Positions 62,186-64,000 of a DNA stretch of 64,000 bases are shown one piece after another. Source of the DNA: Spirosoma oryzae (lineage in GTDB: Bacteria > Bacteroidota > Bacteroidia > Cytophagales > Spirosomataceae); the NCBI RefSeq assembly GCF_003002825.1, contig NZ_PVTE01000027.1, positions 1-64,000 on the forward strand, written 5' to 3'. The notes beneath the pieces are model-generated. The model worked only from the letters and a program-made list of their open reading frames with translations, ran no database searches and was not told the DNA's origin. The stretch's first letter is position 1. Every line of letters starts with the position of its first letter. The position numbers and the translations under genes are program-made.

Positions 62186-64000
62186 ATGAAGATTTATAAA
62201 CGGTTAATGGCCTACGCCCAGCCTTACGGGCGTTTTTTAACTCCTTTTATTGTATTTACGCTGATTAGTGTGGTTTTCAACGTGTTTCAGTTCGCGTTGA
62301 TCATCCCGCTGCTTAAGTTCCTGTTCAATCCCATCAGCACGGCCGATGCAGCCCGGTACGCAGTATCACCGGCCTTCAGCCTTACGCCGACGTACCTCCA
62401 CGATCTGTTTTATCATTTGATCTATCAGCTCAAAGCCACTAATCCGGTTTATGTGCTATACTTCATTGCCGGTATGATTGTGGTCGCGGTCGTCATGACA
62501 AACCTGTTTCGGTTTCTGGCGCAACGGACCCTACTCAGCGCCCGGACGTTGCTGGTCAAGCGGTTACGGGAAGCCCTGTTCGAAAAAATCAATAACCTGC
62601 ACCTGGGTTATTTTACGAAGGAGCAGAAAGGCGATCTGTTGTCGCGGCTTAACGGCGACGTATATGCCATCGAAAGTGTGGCGAGTAGCTCCGTCGAAGT
62701 CGTGTTCAAGGAGCCATTTATGCTCATCGCCTATTTCGTAGCCCTATTCGCTATCTCCTACAAACTGACGCTGTTTACGCTGCTGATCATTCCGATTTCG
62801 GCAATCGGTATTTCGGCCGTTACCAAGAAACTCAAGAAAGAAGCGAAGGACGTACAAACGTCAATGGGCCGTATGCTGACGCTCATGGACGAAACACTCA
62901 TGGGCATGCGGATTCTGCGGGCGTTCAACGCAACACCGTTCGTACTGAATCGCTTCGCCGTCGAAAACGACTTCTACCGCAAGGTCAGCCTCGACAATTT
63001 CAAACGGCGGGAACTGGCTCCGGCGTTTTCGGAAGCGTCAGGGGTATTCGTGGTAGCCTGTATTCTGGTGTTTGGCGGTACGCTGGTCTTAAGCAGTCAG
63101 AGCGAACTACAAGCCAGTTCCTTTATCGCCTTCATCGCCATTTTCTCGCAGGTCATCCGCCCGGCTAAAGCGATTGTCGTTGCCATTACGAACATTCAGC
63201 AGGGACAAGCGGCTGGCGAACGCGTCGTTGAACTGCTCGACAAACCCATTGAGATTCAGGACAAGCCCGACGCCCGGCCGATGCCGCCATTTCAACACGA
63301 GATCGTGTTCGACAATGTCAGCTTCCAGTATGGCGAAAAGCCGGTTCTGAAGAACATCAGCTTCAAGATTGGTAAAGGCAAAAAAATCGCGCTGGTCGGC
63401 CCGTCGGGTGTAGGTAAGTCGACCATTGCCGATCTGATTCCGCGCTTCTACGAAACCAATCAGGGTCGTGTCACCATCGACGGTGTCGACGTGCAGGACT
63501 TCAAGATGGAATCGCTACGGGCGCAGATGAGCTTCGTAACGCAGGAAATCATCCTGTTCAACGACACAATTTTCAACAACATCGCCCTCGGCAAGCCCGA
63601 TGCGAAGCTGGAAGACGTGATCGAAGCCGCCAAAGTGGCCAACGCGCACCAGTTCATCGTCGACACCGAAGATGGCTACAACACCATCATCGGCGACCGG
63701 GGTATCCGGCTCAGTGGCGGACAGCGGCAGCGGCTGAGTATCGCACGGGCCGTCTTTAAAAAACCGTCGATTCTGATTCTGGACGAAGCCACTTCGGCCC
63801 TGGATCTGGAATCGGAAAAATCGGTGCAGGATGCTCTCGACAACCTGATGGAGGGTCGTACGACGCTGGTTATTGCCCACCGGCTGAGCACTATCCGCGA
63901 AGCCGACGAAATCCTGATTATGGAAAAGGGAGAGATCATCGAACGAGGCAATCACTACGAACTCATCAATCAGGAAAACAGCATCTACCGCCGGCTCAAC
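62186..64000 (+). CDS. MsbA-like ABC exporter (truncated by window end)
   Basis: 605 codons are visible and the frame is still open at the last base. ATG at 62186 (MKIYKRLMAYAQPYGRFLTPFIVFTLISVVFNVFQFALII). Transmembrane domain ~15-310 with six helices (FIVFTLISVVFNVFQFALIIPLLKF; VLYFIAGMIVVAVVMTNLF; LIAYFVALFAISYKLTLFTLLIIPISAI). Nucleotide domain: Walker A GPSGVGKST, SGGQRQRLSIARAV signature, ILILDEATSALD Walker B, H-loop VIAHRLS. It probably exports a lipid or lipid-linked glycan. The adjacent GT4 gene suggests the cargo is a glycosylated lipid. Only a few residues are probably missing. Confidence 0.9.
   Translation, partial: MKIYKRLMAYAQPYGRFLTPFIVFTLISVVFNVFQFALIIPLLKFLFNPISTADAARYAVSPAFSLTPTYLHDLFYHLIYQLKATNPVYVLYFIAGMIVVAVVMTNLFRFLAQRTLLSARTLLVKRLREALFEKINNLHLGYFTKEQKGDLLSRLNGDVYAIESVASSSVEVVFKEPFMLIAYFVALFAISYKLTLFTLLIIPISAIGISAVTKKLKKEAKDVQTSMGRMLTLMDETLMGMRILRAFNATPFVLNRFAVENDFYRKVSLDNFKRRELAPAFSEASGVFVVACILVFGGTLVLSSQSELQASSFIAFIAIFSQVIRPAKAIVVAITNIQQGQAAGERVVELLDKPIEIQDKPDARPMPPFQHEIVFDNVSFQYGEKPVLKNISFKIGKGKKIALVGPSGVGKSTIADLIPRFYETNQGRVTIDGVDVQDFKMESLRAQMSFVTQEIILFNDTIFNNIALGKPDAKLEDVIEAAKVANAHQFIVDTEDGYNTIIGDRGIRLSGGQRQRLSIARAVFKKPSILILDEATSALDLESEKSVQDALDNLMEGRTTLVIAHRLSTIREADEILIMEKGEIIERGNHYELINQENSIYRRLN

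Overview
The window is about 57% G+C chromosomal DNA from a Bacteroidota bacterium. It is most like the Cytophagales, and probably Spirosoma or a close relative. The evidence is a SusC/SusD pair, a type IX secretion C-terminal sorting tail, an acylornithine-type carbamoyltransferase, DUF4397, GxxExxY and IS110-type genes, and the general absence of strong Shine-Dalgarno sequences. No rRNA, tRNA or CRISPR array was seen.

Layout. 1-2.3 kb: the 3' end of a large adhesin-like gene with five ~99-residue repeats. 2.4-20.7 kb: an exopolysaccharide locus. It holds a CheY-like regulator, an initiating sugar transferase with a pseudo-receiver domain, seven glycosyltransferase/acyltransferase genes, a Wzy-like polymerase, a Wzx-like flippase, a Wzc-like co-polymerase with a decayed kinase domain, and a half-length TolC-like protein. 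Two paralogous parallel beta-helix proteins flank it, and a broken Rpn-family nuclease gene sits inside its right edge. 21-28 kb: an exported aminotransferase-like protein, then SusC, SusD and a DUF4397 lipoprotein. 28-36 kb: an SDR-type reductase, a GT9 glycosyltransferase, an M16 peptidase, GlgE and a DPP-IV-like S9 peptidase. 36.4-41.5 kb: an accessory island of AT-rich orphan genes separated by recurring GC-rich modules, interrupted by a broken IS110 transposase gene. 41.8-47 kb: an acyltransferase-3 protein, a tricorn-like S41 protease and a VOC protein. 47-51 kb: an arginine cluster (argB, an argF-like gene, argD) carrying an inserted GxxExxY unit. 51-56 kb: two paralogous lipoproteins, clpX, an orphan lipoprotein, clpP and an XRE regulator. 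56-60 kb: a small carbohydrate-processing group (esterase, GH88/105, kelch protein). 60-64 kb: two divergent paralogous GT4 genes and a truncated MsbA-like ABC exporter.

Most striking observation: the three frameshifts found (two in the IS110 transposase, one in the Rpn nuclease) are each explained by exactly 16 extra G+C-rich bases. Removing them restores the expected family motif. The two IS110 copies are the same sequence in opposite orientations, and the Rpn copy is a 13/16 match. This looks like an ultrashort insertion or bypass element. A second observation is a cassette-like order (module B - ORF - module A) repeated around the orphan genes and around the Rpn gene. Several families of long intergenic palindromes also recur, often with a gene's stop codon inside one arm.
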